Shown here one piece after another: positions 11,106 to 24,369 of a stretch of DNA of 64,000 nucleotides. The stretch covers positions 25,478,188-25,542,187 of the forward strand of contig NC_056053.1 in NCBI RefSeq assembly GCF_004379255.2. The letters are read 5' to 3'. Position 1 is the first letter of the stretch. Every line of letters starts with the position of its first letter. Below the pieces are notes generated by a model that saw only the letters and a program-made list of their open reading frames with translations, searched no databases and had not been told where the DNA came from. The position numbers were made by a program, and so were the translations under genes. Source of the stretch: Salvia splendens. Its lineage: Eukaryota; Streptophyta; Magnoliopsida; Lamiales; Lamiaceae.

Positions 11106-12927
11106 CTACCAAAACCCTCCACAAGAACACCTCCCGTTTTCGAAGTGATGAAACCTATTCCGATCCCTCATCACAATCTTCCGGCCACTCACCTTTGAGA
11201 CGAGCTTGATCATCGCAAACTCTCGAATTCTTCACCACTCTCAAACTGCGGCCCTCTTCAGTCGATATAAGCCCGTAGCATATAGCAAGCCTCTCGCTAT
11301 GTATGGCCAAAGCATGTTCCTTCTCTCGATCTCCCACGTCTTGCAACACATCTTCCACTTGCGGGTCATAGCCCTCTCCGCGCACTTTCTCATCAATCTC
11401 TTTTAGTTTTGCATAAATCTCTTCCTTTCGCGGATGAGTTATGTCGCCTAGGAGGAACTCGTGGATCTCGCCATCCACTGCAATGGAGCTGCTGCCCTGC
11501 TCCTTCTCAACGCCCTTCTTCTTCAACTCTGCACAAACCAGCAGAGCCCAGACGAGTAAAAGTTAGAGACGAGAATGTATGTCCCAGGGTCACAAGATCT
11601 TTGCTCTAGAAGAGCTTTTGCGACCTTTCCCCCCAACTCAAATGCCTTATGAGCTTTGCACGCACTCAAGAGCGACCCCAACATTATACTATCCGGTGCA
11701 CATCCCATTTCTTGAATGAACCCATAAGCCTCGTGCACTTTTCCTGCCCGGCTAATAGGTCAACTATGCATCCATACTGCTCGACTCTTGGCTCAAATCC
11801 GTAGTCATTTCGCATGCTTCTGAAGATGTTGAACCCAAGATCCACGAAACCACCATGACTGCAAGCATTAAGCACACCAACAAAACTAATGCTTGTTGGC
11901 CTAATTCCTTGGTTCACCATTCTTCCAAACAATGCAACTGCTTCCATGGGTTTTCCCATTCAACGCTAAGCCGGAAATCATGGAATTCTAAGTGCTCACA
12001 TCTTTCTTTTTCGCTTCCTCAAACGCTCTCTCCGCCTCCCTGATGCTCCCACACCTCAAATACATAGTGACCAAAGCCGAAGCAACAAAATGATTGACCT
12101 TGATAGCATACTTTTCAATGTATGAATGAACCCATTTTCCGAGCTCCAATGCTCCCAAATATGCACAAGCGGATAGCATGCAAACAGCTGTGACTTCATT
12201 AGCTCTAACGCCTTCCCTCTGCATCTGCCTAAAACACTCCAACGACTTGCTCATTTCGCCGTTTCTTACAAGTCCATCAATCATTGCTGTCCAGCAAACT
12301 GTATCCCGGACCTTCGGCAAATCGAAAACAGCAAGTGCCCTATCAACCAATCCATGTTCGGAGTAAGACGAAATCATAACGGTCGTAGCAACAATATCTC
12401 TTTGAGGCATTTCATCGAACACCTTCTGCATATCATCAAATTCTGCGCATTTTCCATATAACTCCATCAGCTTCAGTTTAACGGGACGATTGGAGCACAG
12501 TCCGAGTTTTAAACCATGGCAGTATCTGCTTACCCACCCGTAAATCGAGTTCTAGAGCACAAGCCTTCAGCACAGAATTAACGACAAAATTGTCTGGACA
12601 TACGGAATTCTCAATCATGTGGACATACGAGCTTATTGCGTGGTAGGAAGACCCACATGCGACGAGAGCATCAATTATGGCAGTGTAAACGTAGACATTT
12701 GGCTGCCTTGTTCGACGGAAAACCTCCATTGCGTAATCAATGGCGTCGAATCTGGAACAAGCACGGAGAAGCTCGAACACGACGAAATGGTCTTGCTCTT
12801 GGCCATTCTTTATAATGTTTGTGTGGATTGCAGCTATTTGATCGAGATTTCTGCAATTTTGTACAAGGGAAATCGATTTTTTGCGGTTGGAATAGGGTAA
12901 GTTTGAATTTGGCGGGAGATGAAGCTG
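11106..12927 (-). pseudogene. OTP80: PPR-DYW protein (OTP80-like), multiply broken, cut off from its start codon
   Basis: Read on the minus strand, the body runs from PQLHLPPNSNLPYSNRKK through PLS-class pentatricopeptide repeats, the E/E+ region (SSIAVDGEIHEF) and a DYW tail ending [23 protein letters not shown] proteins do C-to-U RNA editing in organelles, and the closest remembered relative is Arabidopsis OTP80 (At5g59200). Lesions seen: a 1-bp loss near 12522 (VGKQI), TAG for Trp near 11985 (KDVST*NSMI), a frameshift near 11740, a small deletion near 11525 and a deletion that removes the CHAA part of the DYW zinc motif near 11218. The first codons (MSSLLP) are found at 24417-24434, on the far side of an 11.5-kb insertion. 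It is non-functional as read. Confidence 0.88.
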
Positions 12928-12943
12928 AGGTAATAACGAACTC
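12928..12943. repeat. 16-bp direct repeat (target-site duplication), left copy
   Basis: AGGTAATAACGAACTC is repeated exactly at 24417-24432. The two copies bracket the 11.5-kb insertion. The paralogous site in copy B (32741-32748 joined to 34744-34752) shows the uninterrupted form, which supports a true target duplication. Confidence 0.85.
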
Positions 12944-12957
12944 TTTTTTTATATATA

Positions 12958-13200
12958 TAGATGTACATACTAACTTTTTACAGCAATAAATAATAACTAA
13001 ATATCAATTTATTAGGTTAAAAATATCAACAAAAGTCATAAATTTATCAATATTTCTGCTGTTAATAAATTATGTCTTTGTATTGATATTTAAATTTACA
13101 TGTTGTATTGATATAATTATGTCTATGTGTTGATAATTTTAATACACAGAATTGAAAGTTATTAGTTATTACTGTAAATTAGTTAGAACACTAACGCAAC
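12958..13200. mobile_element. Small TIR element (MITE)
   Basis: The left sequence TACTAACTTTTTACAG near 12968 pairs with GTAAATTAGTTAGAAC near 13174 in reverse complement, and the similarity extends into AATAATAAC/AATAATAAC-like inner sequence. It has no coding capacity. The family is not certain (MULE- or hAT-like). Confidence 0.5.
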
Positions 13201-14090
13201 CATATATATATATATATATATAGGAGAACATTATTCTCCTATTGCCCCCTTAGTGTCTATTTCCTTCTTAATATCAGCTATTAGATTAGAGAAATGGACG
13301 GTAAAGATCAAAATTGGGTAATTAATCTCGTGTTACATTATTGGTCCTATTATGAGGGTACAATAGTAATCCAATAATGTTTGGAACGCGTTTCAAAATG
13401 GATGTTCCAATAATTAAGCGGGAGACCTTCCATCTACTCACTCCATCCCATCAACCCACGATCAAACCTTTCTCCCCTAATTCAAAACCCTTGAAACCCT
13501 AGCCGCCCCTCAACACCGAGAGAAACCACCTTCACCATCGATTCTCACCATGAAAAGCTCAATCAATCGCTGATACAGACTCATAAAGTTGTGTTCTAAG
13601 TTCGTGCGCGCCGTCGGTCGTCGATTCGGTTGCTCTTAACCAAAACGGTGTGCCTCTAAAGTCCGGATTTTTAGTTATAAATACTTCTATTCGCCGATTG
13701 TCGACTTCTAGGAGGCGATATAGTAGACGATTCACATTTTTTAGTGTTTATTTGAAATAATGCTCATGAAATTTGGTGGATGTTTATAAAAAGTTGAATT
13801 TTTTGGCGTTTGATTTAGGGTTTTTTACATTAATGAAGTATTTAGTTGATTTTAGAGTATATTTGGTTTTCTGTGCGAATATTGTGGTTGAAATCTTACT
13901 AATGTCGTCGATGTTCCTGTAAATCATGCGTTTCTGTGCATTTTATTTTCGAATCTATACATTATTGACTTTTGCAGTTGATTTTTGAGGTAAACCTGTT
14001 TTTTTTGGTCGTTTTGGTTGATGAAAATGTACTGATTTTGGTCGATAAGCTAATCGGTTTTCGATTTTTGGGTTGTCTTGCAGATACGGA

Positions 14091-14130
14091 ATGACGAAAA
14101 GAGGCCGTCCTTTCAAATCCCAACCATCAC
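14091..14130 (+). other. Exon-like block with ATG inside the MULE-like element
   Basis: After an acceptor-like TTGCAG (14078-14083) comes an ATG reading MTKRGRPFKSQPSH, which then runs straight into the 119-bp satellite. It may be the first coding exon of a captured gene whose next exon is at 21612. The donor site is not clear. Confidence 0.3.
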
Positions 14131-14660
14131 ATGTTGATATTATGCATTGTTATTCTATTCCATGTTGCAATGTGGATTTAACATTTTCCCCTTGTTTGAT
14201 GCATTATGTGACTTGTGTTGTACATGGGTCAAATAGTGAATGCAATATTTGTATGTTCATTACTTGATCGAATCTGTTCATTATGTAGCTATTTCTATGC
14301 ATTATTTATCCTGTTTTATGCATCATTTGACTGCTGTTGTACATGAGTCTAAGAGTGAACGCAATATTTATATGTTCATTATTTGAGTGATTCTGTACAT
14401 TATTTGACTATTTGAATGCATTATTTATCCTGATTTATGCATCATGTGACTGCTGTTGTACATGGGTCAAAGAGTGAATGGAATATTTGTATGTTCATTA
14501 CTTGAACGGATCTATACATTATGTAGTTATTTTAGTGCATTATTTATCATGGTTTATGCTTTATGTGACTGCTGTTGGACATGGGACAATGGGTGATTGC
14601 AATATTCATGGTGCATTTTCTGATTTTTTCTGAACATTATTTGATTATTAAAATGCATTA
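14120..14660. repeat. 119-bp tandem satellite, array 1
   Basis: Landmarks ACATGGG/ACATGAG recur at 14222, 14341, 14460 and 14579, an exact 119-bp period. Each unit holds GCATTATTTATCCTG and TGTTCATTA motifs. The same repeat continues at 21843-22080, on the other side of the LINE. Confidence 0.85.
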
Positions 14661-15242
14661 TGATTAAAGTTTGAATAATCATGGGACACAGAAAAAGATT
14701 TTTCTCTCTCTAGGATTTTTGATTTCTATTATGCAAAAATGGCCGATTCCTTGAGTTCTACCCGTCGGAATTCATTCCCGTTTGTTGCGTTAGATTCCTC
14801 GTGTCGAGTTCTTCGTGTCTACCATTTTTTATTTTTGTTTTGCCTGTTTTTTCTCATTCTTTCATCGTGTTTTTGCTTCTGGTGTAGTCACCACGTCGTG
14901 CATTGTTCGGGCTACCTGACGTTCTTCTTCCGGTGAGGGGACGCCGTGGTTGTGTAGGCGAGGCCTTGCTGGGTTGGGTGGTGGGTGGCTCCTGGCCGGA
15001 GGGCGCCTGTGGTGGTAGTTAAAGGCGGCGACGCTCATTAGGGTTTTTTTCTTTTTTTGGTTTTGCATTTTTTTCAGTCAGCCAGTCGCCAGCACTGGTT
15101 TGTCCGACCAGTGCTCGGAGTCCTAGTGTCGGGGTTGAACCTTTGTGGTGGTTCTGGTTCGGAGTTGGTCGGACTTTGGGGGCGTTGATGTGTTGGCAGA
15201 TAGGGGTTCCAGCGGTCAGCCCTAAGAAACTAGGGTTCCGCC

Positions 15243-17523
15243 ATGGCGGGTCCTCCAGTTGGTGGAGATGAATGAGGCGGGGGATTGCCGGAGAAGAAAG
15301 ATAGAATTCTTGTGCTGAATTGTGGAGATGCCGATGCCGTCGTGGCTGGCGTCTCCTGCAACGTGGGAGGGGCGGATGCCCGTGGTTTTGAGGTCTTATC
15401 GTCGGCGAACTTGACCGATGACCCAAAGGATGGGCCAATGGAGATATGGGGGGAGGATGGAGACGACGTTGTGGTGGATCCATGTATTACTCCGTATGAT
15501 TTGGACATCGCCGGAAACGCGAAGTTGGCCACACATAATCTTGATCATGAAACACACGTGTCTTATGACTTGGAAGAGTCACGTGTGCTACAAATACAAG
15601 AGGGACAGATTGCGAGCCAAATTGAGATCAACCGTACCATATCTACTGTGGTGGGACTAGTTACAACTGACAGGCATTTGGGCACGTGGGAGAAGATTGA
15701 GCTAATCATAGCATCCATTCTAAGGGCTAAACACGCACTCATACCCAGGCCGGCCTCAAAACTTAAGGTACGCGATTTTCGTAAAATCCATACCCAAGAA
15801 GGCCTAAATATTAATCAGCTTTCCAGCCAAGCTTCACTCAAACCCCTGAAACACATACTCAAACCCAATACTGCTAAGCTTTTATTACCCTCTTCCAAAT
15901 CGTTACCTACAAAAGAACTCACGACCAAGCCTAGTTCCTTCCGCTCCTCTCGACCATCCAAAAGTACCCGCACTCTTAAACCCCCCTCATAACCGAACAC
16001 CCAACCAGAAAGACACCCTTCCCACACCCTCCCCGGAATGGATGGCGATGATGGATCGCTCCATCATACAGGAACCTAGCCAAGAAGGCTCTTCCCGTAC
16101 CGTACAGGGATCAGGGAAAGATAAGATAAACCCTTGGGTGAAGACAAATAAGACCATGGCGGACATACTTAAGGATGGGCAGCCAAAGCCATCGAATGTA
16201 CCATACATTTCGGATCCCAATAAAGTGAAGTAGAGGGGCACGACATCCCAGGAAGACGATATTCCTTGTCTGCATTTACCTGATATTGATAATAATGACC
16301 TTGCAGATCGTATGGGACTCGCCTTGATTGGAAAGTTCTCACACTTCATCCCAACCCCCCACTTGATTCGCAAGGCCCTCTCAAACGTCAAACTGAAAGG
16401 TACGCTAAATTAGAATTTTATTAATGCAAAGCATATCCTCATCACCCTATCTGAGATTGATGATTATGTGAAAATTTTATGTGGAGCTAGTAACAATAAT
16501 ACTTGGTTTATTGATCATAACACTATCACACGTGCACGACTGTCATATGCAGGCATTTGCATTGAAATAGATATCTCCAAGCCTGTGCCAGAAAAATACC
16601 TACTCAGACTTGGGGGAAATGATGTGACATTGCAGGTGAGGTGGGATAAGATCCCACACTACTGTTCAGCCTGCAAGCATGTGGGGCATTTAGAGGATCA
16701 TTGCTACGGTTTTGGAAAGAATCCGGCCCCACCCAAGAAAGACTTCTCCAGACTGGCACAACAGTATCAGAATGAGAGGAGAGGAGAACAAGGGGGACAA
16801 AACTAGGGAAAACAACCAGTCGTGCAGACAGAGGCAGGATCAGGCTGGAACCGTATAGGTAAGAATGGCAATGTTATGAGGGATTCAGCGGCGCAGGGAC
16901 AGAATAAGGGAGGTCAGGCAGCCAGGTATGAATACAGAGTGGTGGCGAACCGAAACGACAACCATAGTAGCAGTCTTCAGACTCGAGAGCCTCCTTTTGT
17001 CCCGAACTCGAGCACGATTGTCCAACAACCTTTCGGATAGGGCAAGAAACAGAGGAAGAAGAGAAGTCCGAAAAGCAGAGCCAGATATAGAGAGAAAAGA
17101 AGGCTGAGGCGGTTAGAGAAGGTTGAGGGTCGAGCCATGTCAGATATCGAGGGCTCGGAGTTTGAGATGAACGACGATGGGGAATTGCAGAACAGACCGA
17201 GATCACTCTCACCCACCTTTAGAGGGAGTCGTTTGCCGGGTAGTGAGAATCTAATGGGACTAGGGGTCCATAGTAACAGGTTTGATATTTTGGAGGATGA
17301 GGAGCTTGAGATAGAGGCGTCCATGGCCTTGGTTCTGCATGACGGGACTGCAGATGCTCAGATTATTCACGAGGCTAGAAGGGCAAAAGGATTACGGATT
17401 GGGGCTGCTAGAAATGAGAGCTCACCGATGGGGATCGCTAGTGATGGGGATCGCCGACCTGTGATTGAAGCAGCGATGAAGAAAGCGAGGGTTTTACCTC
17501 GCTCAAAAACTGATTTGTTCCCC
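15243..17523 (+). pseudogene. LINE ORF1 (DUF4283-like gag with CCHC zinc knuckle)
   Basis: It starts MAGPPVGGDE and meets TGA at once (15273-15275). It continues in frame to about 15992, then shifts to the frame used from 16042 onward, with further stops at 16231-16233, 16411-16413, 16804-16806 and 17038-17040. The segment HYCSACKHVGHLEDHCYG (about 16660-16715) is the CCHC knuckle of plant LINE gag proteins, which bind the element RNA. It is non-functional. Confidence 0.75.
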
Positions 17524-20500
17524 ATGACGAGCCAGTTCCTAGTGTGGAACGCTCAGGGTGTGGCGAATGCCCGCACTAAGAGACATCTGAGATATCTGAT
17601 TCGAGAACTCAAGATTTTGTTTGCGGCAGTGATTGAACCACAGAGGACACCACCAGCTTTAGGGAGGAACTTTCAGGGCCTTCGATTTGCGGGATCCAAT
17701 GAAAGTGGTCATATTTGGATTCTTGCCCATGAGGATTGGACAATGGAAGTGGTTGATGATTCGAGACCAGCCTTACACGTTAAGATCTCTGCAGCAGTCT
17801 TCCATTTCCCGATCTACATCACCATAGTATATGGGCGACACACGAGAGAGACGAGACATGCACTTTGGGAGAAGTTGGGAGACATCTCGCTGGCTATGGA
17901 TGGGAGGCCGTGGCTTGTGGGAGGAGATTTCAACATGTTCCTGACCAATGAAGAGAGACAGGGGAGTGACACGGACAGGCACAGAGACATGATGGATTTT
18001 GCTGATGCTACCCAGGTTTCGATGGACCGATCTTCACGTGGCACAGGGGGGCTTTGGGAGAGGTTGGACCGCATCTTGATTGGAGAGCATTGGACATCGG
18101 TGTTTGCTACGATGAGATTGACACACTTGCCGAGATTTAGCTCTGATCATGCGCCACTTTTGGTGCGATGTCAATTCTCTGTCCAGACCACAAGACTGGC
18201 GTTCAGATTTTAGAATATGTGGGTGAGACATGAGACTTTTAGGGGCGAGATTGCCAGAGTCTAGGAGGCATAGATAGGTTATAATGGCATGATGAACCTC
18301 CAGCTCAAGCTCATCAGGACCAAGAAGCTCCTAAAGGTTTGGAACAGAGAAGTGTTTGGCGACATCATCCAGAACCTAAAGGATGCAGAGCAGGCAGTGC
18401 TTGAGGCACAGATTTTATATGACAGTGACCCGACACCAGTACATAGAGCTGAATTCAGTTGAGTGTCTGCAGAGCTCATCATCACAGCGAAGATGGAGGA
18501 AGAATTTTGGAGGCAAAAGGCGGCGATTAGATAGGCTGCTGATGGAGAAAGGAACTCCAAATTCTTTCATGGTTGGGTCAGACAGAAGAGAGTTAAGTCG
18601 AGGATACACACGGTCGAGTTTGGGGGGCAGACACTGACAGAGGAGACAGAGATCAGGGAGTCAGCGGCAGCCTTCTTTCAGCAGCTTCTGACATCGGACG
18701 TTGGGGACCTTGCAGAGCCTGACTTATCTCTCATCCATACACTTCCAGATTCAGTTGACCAGGAGGTCCTGTGTTCACCTCCGCAAGAGAAGAAGGTTAG
18801 GGATGCAGTTTTTGGGATCAGTGGGGATAGTGTGTCCGGGCCGAACGGGTTCACTTCGTTGTTTTTTCAGCACTGCTGGGACACTGTGGGGAGGGATGTG
18901 ATTGCAGCGGTGGCAGACTTCTTCAGTGGGGCGTTTATGCCCCGAAGCTTCATGGCAACCATGATCGTCCTCATTCCGAAGAAGCCTAACCCGGTCACGT
19001 GGGGGGATTATAGACCGATCAGCCTCTGCAATGTTACGAACAAGATCATCACAAAGATCATTGCTTCGATACTGGCACCTTTACTTCCCCTTGCCATTGC
19101 ACCGAATCAGAGTGGGTTCATCAAGGGCCGCCTGCTTAGTGACAATGCTCTTCTGGCCTAAGAGTTGATACATGACCTGGGGAAGGAGCTTTCGAGTAGA
19201 GGGAGATCGCCCGATCTGGCACTCAAGCTGGATATGGCAAAGGCGCATGATAGAGTCCAGTGGCCGTTTTTGCTCAAGGTCTTAGAAACGATGGGATTCT
19301 CAACAGCCTGGGTGAGTATGATTAGTAGATGCATCTCTTCATGCTGGTTCTCGATCCTGGTGAATGGGGGTCCGGCGGGTTTCTTTCAGTCCTTAAGGGG
19401 GCTAAGACAAGGGGATCCCTTATCACCCTCCCTCTTTATGTTAGCGGCTGATTACCTTTCAAGATGTCTGGATAGGCTGATCAAGGGGGATAAAGAGATG
19501 CTATACAGATGCCGGAAAAAGGCCCCCATTATCACTCATCTCTCCTACACGGATGATGTAATCATATTCTCGAGGGCACATAGAGAGGCAGTGGAAAGGT
19601 TAGTTGGATGCCTGGATCACTACATTGCTGTGTCTGGGCAGAAGGTGAATAATGGGAAGACACATTTCTTTTTGGCGACTGAGCACATGGAGTTTGCTAG
19701 AATTGTTGAGGAAGTTGGAGGCTTTCAGAGAGGGGTGATACCTTTCACATACCTTGGGGTTCCGATCTTCAGAGGAGCAAGGAAGACAGATCATGTTTTG
19801 CCCCTCAGGCAGAAGCTCATGGATAGAATCCACAGTTGGTCCCATCGACACCTTGCTTTTGGAGGTCGGCTTGCTTTGATTAAGAGCACCCTCTCCGCCA
19901 TCCTGCTTCACATCTTACAGGTCATGAACCCTCTGCTTGGAGGTGAGGATATGCTGCATAGTTTATCTTTCAGGTTTGGCGTACCTCCAGATGTGATAGA
20001 CCAGATCAGAGCCACGCCGATCGAGTTGGGGGGAAGGATGTGAGGCGGTGGAGTCTGACTAGCCATGGCGAGTTCTATGTGACCTCAGCCTGGGAAAGCA
20101 TCCAGACTAGATTACCGAAGAGGGAGATTTTCGGGCTTATCTAGAACCAAGGGTTGACCCCTACCATCTCGGTGTTCATTTGGAGGTTGTTATTTGGTAG
20201 GTTGCCGGTTGATGAGAAGTTGCAGAGGAGGGGGATTGAGTTAGCGCCTAGATGTCAGTGTTGTCGGTCTCCTTCAATCGAGTCTCTTAGTCATGTCTTT
20301 TTCTTGAGTCAGTCGGCTTTTTCTGCATGGGAATATTTCGATGCCTGGTTTCCTTCCTCGCACACACCGATTCACACGAGCACTGATATTGCACTTAGAC
20401 TAGGTCACTGGCGGAGGTCCTCTTTCCAGAGGGCTCCCGCCTTACATATTAGTTTTCTTGTACCATGTTTGATTGTTTGGTTTCTTTGGACGGAGAGGAA

Positions 20501-21128
20501 CGGCTGCAAGCATGGTGGTCGTCCTTTTCGTCACTCTCATGTTATTTGGCAGGTCACTCACCACCTGCACGTGCTTGTCTTGGCCGGCAAGATCACCCCA
20601 ATCCACTGGAGGGGATGTTCGCCGTCGGTTGATTTCATGCCTTCCTCCCCCAGACAGCGTGTTCTGCGGTCACTCATGGTCCTATGGCATCCCCCTGATG
20701 CCCCTTGGGTGAAGCTAAACATTGACTGTGCCTTCTCTACATCGACAATGGAGGCGGGGGGAGGATTGGTTCGAGGCTCTGATGGAGGACTTCTGCGTGC
20801 CTTCTGTGCTCCGATAGCCGCATCATCGAGCTTTGAGGCGGAGCTGTTGGCTCTGATTCGGGGGTTTGAGATGACTATGGAGCTTTCGACACACATCTAG
20901 ATTGAGCTTGACTCAGCGGCTCTGGTTACCTTGTTGTCATCTGGACAGCTTGTCGCTGCGGAGTTCAGACATCACATGGCTTTGATCAGGAGTATGACTT
21001 CTCAGCGGCATGTTCGGTTCTCACACATCTACAGAGAAGGGAACCGAGCTGCTGATTTTCTTGCAGGTAGGGGGTTCAGACTCCTGCCCTTACTTACTAT
21101 GATTCAATCTCTGCGCCTCGGTATCTAA
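17524..21128 (+). pseudogene. LINE ORF2 (endonuclease - reverse transcriptase - RNase H)
   Basis: The order fits plant L1 elements. The AP-like endonuclease opens with FLVWNAQGV and has VGGDFNMFLT and SSDHAPLLV. Reverse transcriptase blocks are PKKPNPVTWGDYRPISLCN, ALKLDMAKAHDRVQW and SYTDDVIIF, so the catalytic box reads YTDD rather than YADD. A zf-RVT region follows (FIWRLLFGRLPVDEKLQRRG), then RNase H (LNIDCAFSTS, EAELLALIRG). Stops lie at 18211-18213, 19159-19161, 20041-20043 and 20898-20900, with frameshifts and a deletion between the RT end and zf-RVT. It is inactive. Confidence 0.85.
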
Positions 21129-21611
21129 AGGCGCTGGTTAGGATGGACCAACTGGGATATCCTAACTTCTGTTTCCGACGTAGAGATGTGGGTTGATCCA
21201 GCTTCTTTGGTGGCTGGTTTTGATAATTTTTCGTTTCTCCCTCGTATATATATTGTCAGTTCTTTTCCACTTGATAGTATGAAGGATCTCGACCTGTGGG
21301 ACCTCTATTTGGCTTCTTCATGTTCTTGTTTAGATCCTAGTCACTTTTGGGCTAAGATCATGTTGGTAGAACATTTTATTTTGATATTATTTACGGGTTG
21401 GAGGTCTGCCTAAATCTCCCTCCCACAAAGGGCGTTTTTTTATTTTTAAAAAAAATGCATTATGTATCTGTTTTTAGGCATTATTTTGATGCTTCTGTAC
21501 AAGGGTATATAAGTGAAAGCAGTATAACTGTCCACATTATTTTATTCAGTATGTACATTATGTTAACTAATTGTATGTTATTATTTTGTATGTTGTACAT
21601 CATCAAAGCAG

Positions 21612-21842
21612 CTAAGATTGGACATCGACGAGGCGGTAGATGATATACTGCCAATAGGAATTCCCCAGAAATTGCGGGAGCGATTATCAGAGAACGGGAC
21701 TAGTACAGCTCCGGAAGAGACGGAGGATAGGAAACCAAGTGGTAGGAACGTCGACCATCTGTATTGTCGACGAACCCCTACAGAGTTTCTGAATTGTATA
21801 AAGAGTTTAACTCCACGGCAGAAGGAAGCCGTCACGGAACTT
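21612..21842 (+). pseudogene. Captured exon in the MULE-like element (possible Ulp1-type transposon protein N-terminus)
   Basis: A clean 77-codon open block lies between acceptor AAAGCAG and donor GTAAATGA. It begins LRLDIDEAVDDILPIG and ends near LTPRQKEAVTEL. The closing stretch resembles the domain preceding Ulp1-like protease regions in plant MULE (Kaonashi-type) proteins, but this is recollection only. Both flanking 'introns' are GCATTAT satellite. No downstream protease exon was seen before 24370, so it is at best a gene fragment. Confidence 0.4.
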
Positions 21843-22080
21843 GTAAATGAGTCTAGGAGTGAATGCAATATTTGTACATTATTTAGCTATTTCTATGAAT
21901 TATTTATCATGTTTTATGCATCATTAGACTGCTGTTGTGCATGAGTCTAAGAGTGAATGCAATATTTGTATGTTCATTACTTAAGTGATTCTGTACATTA
22001 TTTGGCTATTTAAATGCATTATTTATCCTGTTTTATGCATCACGTGGTTGCTGTTGTACATGGGACAAAGAATGGTTGCC
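21843..22080. repeat. 119-bp tandem satellite, array 2
   Basis: This continues the 14120-14660 repeat: the landmark recurs at 21939 and 22058, 119 bp apart. It shows that the LINE and the exon block sit within one satellite-bearing locus. Confidence 0.8.
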
Positions 22081-22081
22081 T

Positions 22082-23165
22082 AGCCCCCAGACGAATTACT
22101 GCAGCTCGTGTATTTGGACAACGTTTGTTAGACTTAGAACATACTACACCCTAGCCCCTAGGCTTGTTAAACCCTTAGGGAAAACAAGAAACGTGAACCA
22201 AACAGCGAAACACGGCACAACTTAAATTAAATGGGTCAGGATAAATGTTCATTACATATCACAAATAATGCATTACAGAAACTAAACTGCGCATTATACT
22301 ATATAATATGTACATTATGTAAATAAGAAAAAAAAAACTACGCGCTATGAATGTACAACCCCAGATGAATTACTGCAGCTCGTGTATTGGACAACTTTAT
22401 TTAGACTTAGAACATACTACACCCTAGCCTCTAGGCTTGTTAAACCCTTTGGGAAAACAAGAAACGTGCGCCAAACATCGAAACACGACACAACTTAAAT
22501 TAAACGGGGCATGATAAATGTTCATTACACATCACAAATAATGCATTACAGAAACTAAACTACGCATTATACTACACAATATGTACATTATGTATATCTG
22601 TTTTAAAAAATGCCTACGCGCTATGCATGTGCAACCCCAGACGAATTACCGCAACTCGTGTATTTGGATAACGTTTGTTAGACTTAGAACATACTACACC
22701 CTAGCCCCTAGGCTTGTTAAACCCTTAGGGAAAACAAGAAACGCGAACCAAACATCGAAACACAACACAACTTAAATTAAACGGGTCAGGATAAATGTTC
22801 ATTACATATCACAAATACTGCATTACAGAAATTAAACTGCGCATTATACTATATAATATGTACATTATGTAAATCAGTAAAAAAAACCTACTCGCTATGA
22901 ATGTGCAACCCCAGATGAATTACTGCAGCTCGTGTATTTGGACAACGTTATTTAGACTTAGAACATACCACACGCTAGCCCCTAAGCTTGTTAAACCCTT
23001 AGGGAAAACAAGAAACGTGCGTCAAACATCGAAACACGACATAAGTTAAATTAAACGGGTCAAGATAAATGTTCGTTACATATCACATATAATGCATTAC
23101 AGAAACTAAACTACGCATTATACTATACAATATGTAGATTATGTATATCTGTTTTAAAAAAACTC
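22082..23165. repeat. About 275-bp tandem repeat, four copies
   Basis: GAATTACTGCAGCTCGTG and close variants recur at 22093, 22367, 22643 and 22917 (steps 274, 276, 274). Each unit also contains AACCCTTAGGGAAAACAAG and GCATTATACTA. It has no coding frame. Confidence 0.85.
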
Positions 23166-23289
23166 CAACGCATTAAACTCCAACGCGATTGACGATCTCC
23201 ACAAACTCGTTCATAATTACTCATCGTCGATTGGCCACTACAATCCGGCTAATGCGCTAAAGGAATGAGGCATACTCGCGGTCATTCAT

Positions 23290-23720
23290 TAAGTCCTCCA
23301 ACCTATACATTGCAGATCACGTATTATGCATTATATAAACAATAGAATCCATTATGCATTATCATTTGGTGCATTATATGTATCTGGTTAACGCCAATAA
23401 GGTATGATTCATACTCGCGGGTAGGCATTGTTTCCTCCATCATATACATTGCCGATCACGTATTATTCATTATATACTCAATACAATTCATCATCCATCA
23501 TCACTTGGTGCATTATTTGTATCGTTTTAAACTACTACCCTAGCCACACCGAGAGCTAAACCCCGAAGGAATGATTCATAATTGCGTTCCCTCATTATTT
23601 ACTCTATCCTATACATTGCAGTCCACATATTACGCATTATATAGTCAATAAAATTCATTATCCATTCTCATTTGGTGCATTGTTTGTATCGATTTAAACT
23701 ACTACACTAGCCATGCCGTT
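23290..23720. repeat. Degenerate tandem repeat, 140-167-bp steps, three copies
   Basis: TATACATTGCAGATCACG-like landmarks recur near 23302, 23442 and 23609, each followed by TTGGTGCATTAT. They are related in motif to the other GCATTAT repeats of this element. Confidence 0.65.
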
Positions 23721-24369
23721 ATCTAAACCTTAAAAGAATGATACATAATCTCGGGCCTTCAGAGTGGTTTTGTCTCTCACCTTAAACTACACCACTAGCT
23801 CCCAGAATTGTTAGACCCTAGACCATAACATGAACCCTAAACGACAACAAATCAAAACTGGACATCATGTTTTAACATGATATCACAATACACGAAATAC
23901 GTGCTCAATAAGTAGCAAATACAAGGACTGATCTGAATTGGTATAGAGACCTCCGATACATAAACAAATACACGCATACGGAGAAAAAACGATTGCATTA
24001 CCTTCTTCCATTAGTGAGAGAAAAACGATTGGTACAACGCCGGCGATAAACGATTGTAATATCGAGGATCCGGCAACCGAGAGGCGAGAATTTCATCGTG
24101 TGAAATACTAAAACGAAAATTGCGGAGATAGTTTACGGAGAAAATGCGTCTGGAACGCGTGAGAATAACACAAAAACCGCAAGATCTTCAAGGGAGGAAA
24201 TCAAGGAAATTTCCATAACCAACAAATTAGTGTTTCCCTATTATGACCTTCCTCGAATTTTAATTGAATAAAATGTACTGATTAAATTCAATATTATCGG
24301 CCATAGGATGGAGGAAATAAACGGCTGAGATCAAGATGGAAATAGAAGGAAATATGGAAAAAGGAAATG
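23721..24369. other. Right part of the MULE-like element
   Basis: Non-coding as far as I can see. It holds the right terminal repeat (24324-24345) and leader-like sequence. No complete frame is present. Confidence 0.4.

Larger units (their letters stand above)
14663..21451 (+). mobile_element. L1-type LINE, near full length, degenerate
   Basis: A 13-bp direct repeat AAAATGCATTATG flanks it (14650-14662 and 21452-21464). The 3' end is a short A-run. Since the host sequence is itself a GCATTAT satellite, the duplication could be coincidental. It contains a leader (14663-15242), ORF1 with a CCHC knuckle, and ORF2 with endonuclease, reverse transcriptase, zf-RVT and RNase H regions, all with stops. 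About 6.8 kb is the usual size for plant L1. Confidence 0.8.

Noticed and set aside
13202..13222. (TA)n tracts as regulatory TATA elements
   Set aside because: They are simple microsatellites at element edges with no gene start nearby.
15230..15532. Minus-strand ORF in the LINE leader
   Set aside because: The overlapping plus-strand LINE ORF1 explains the open frame.
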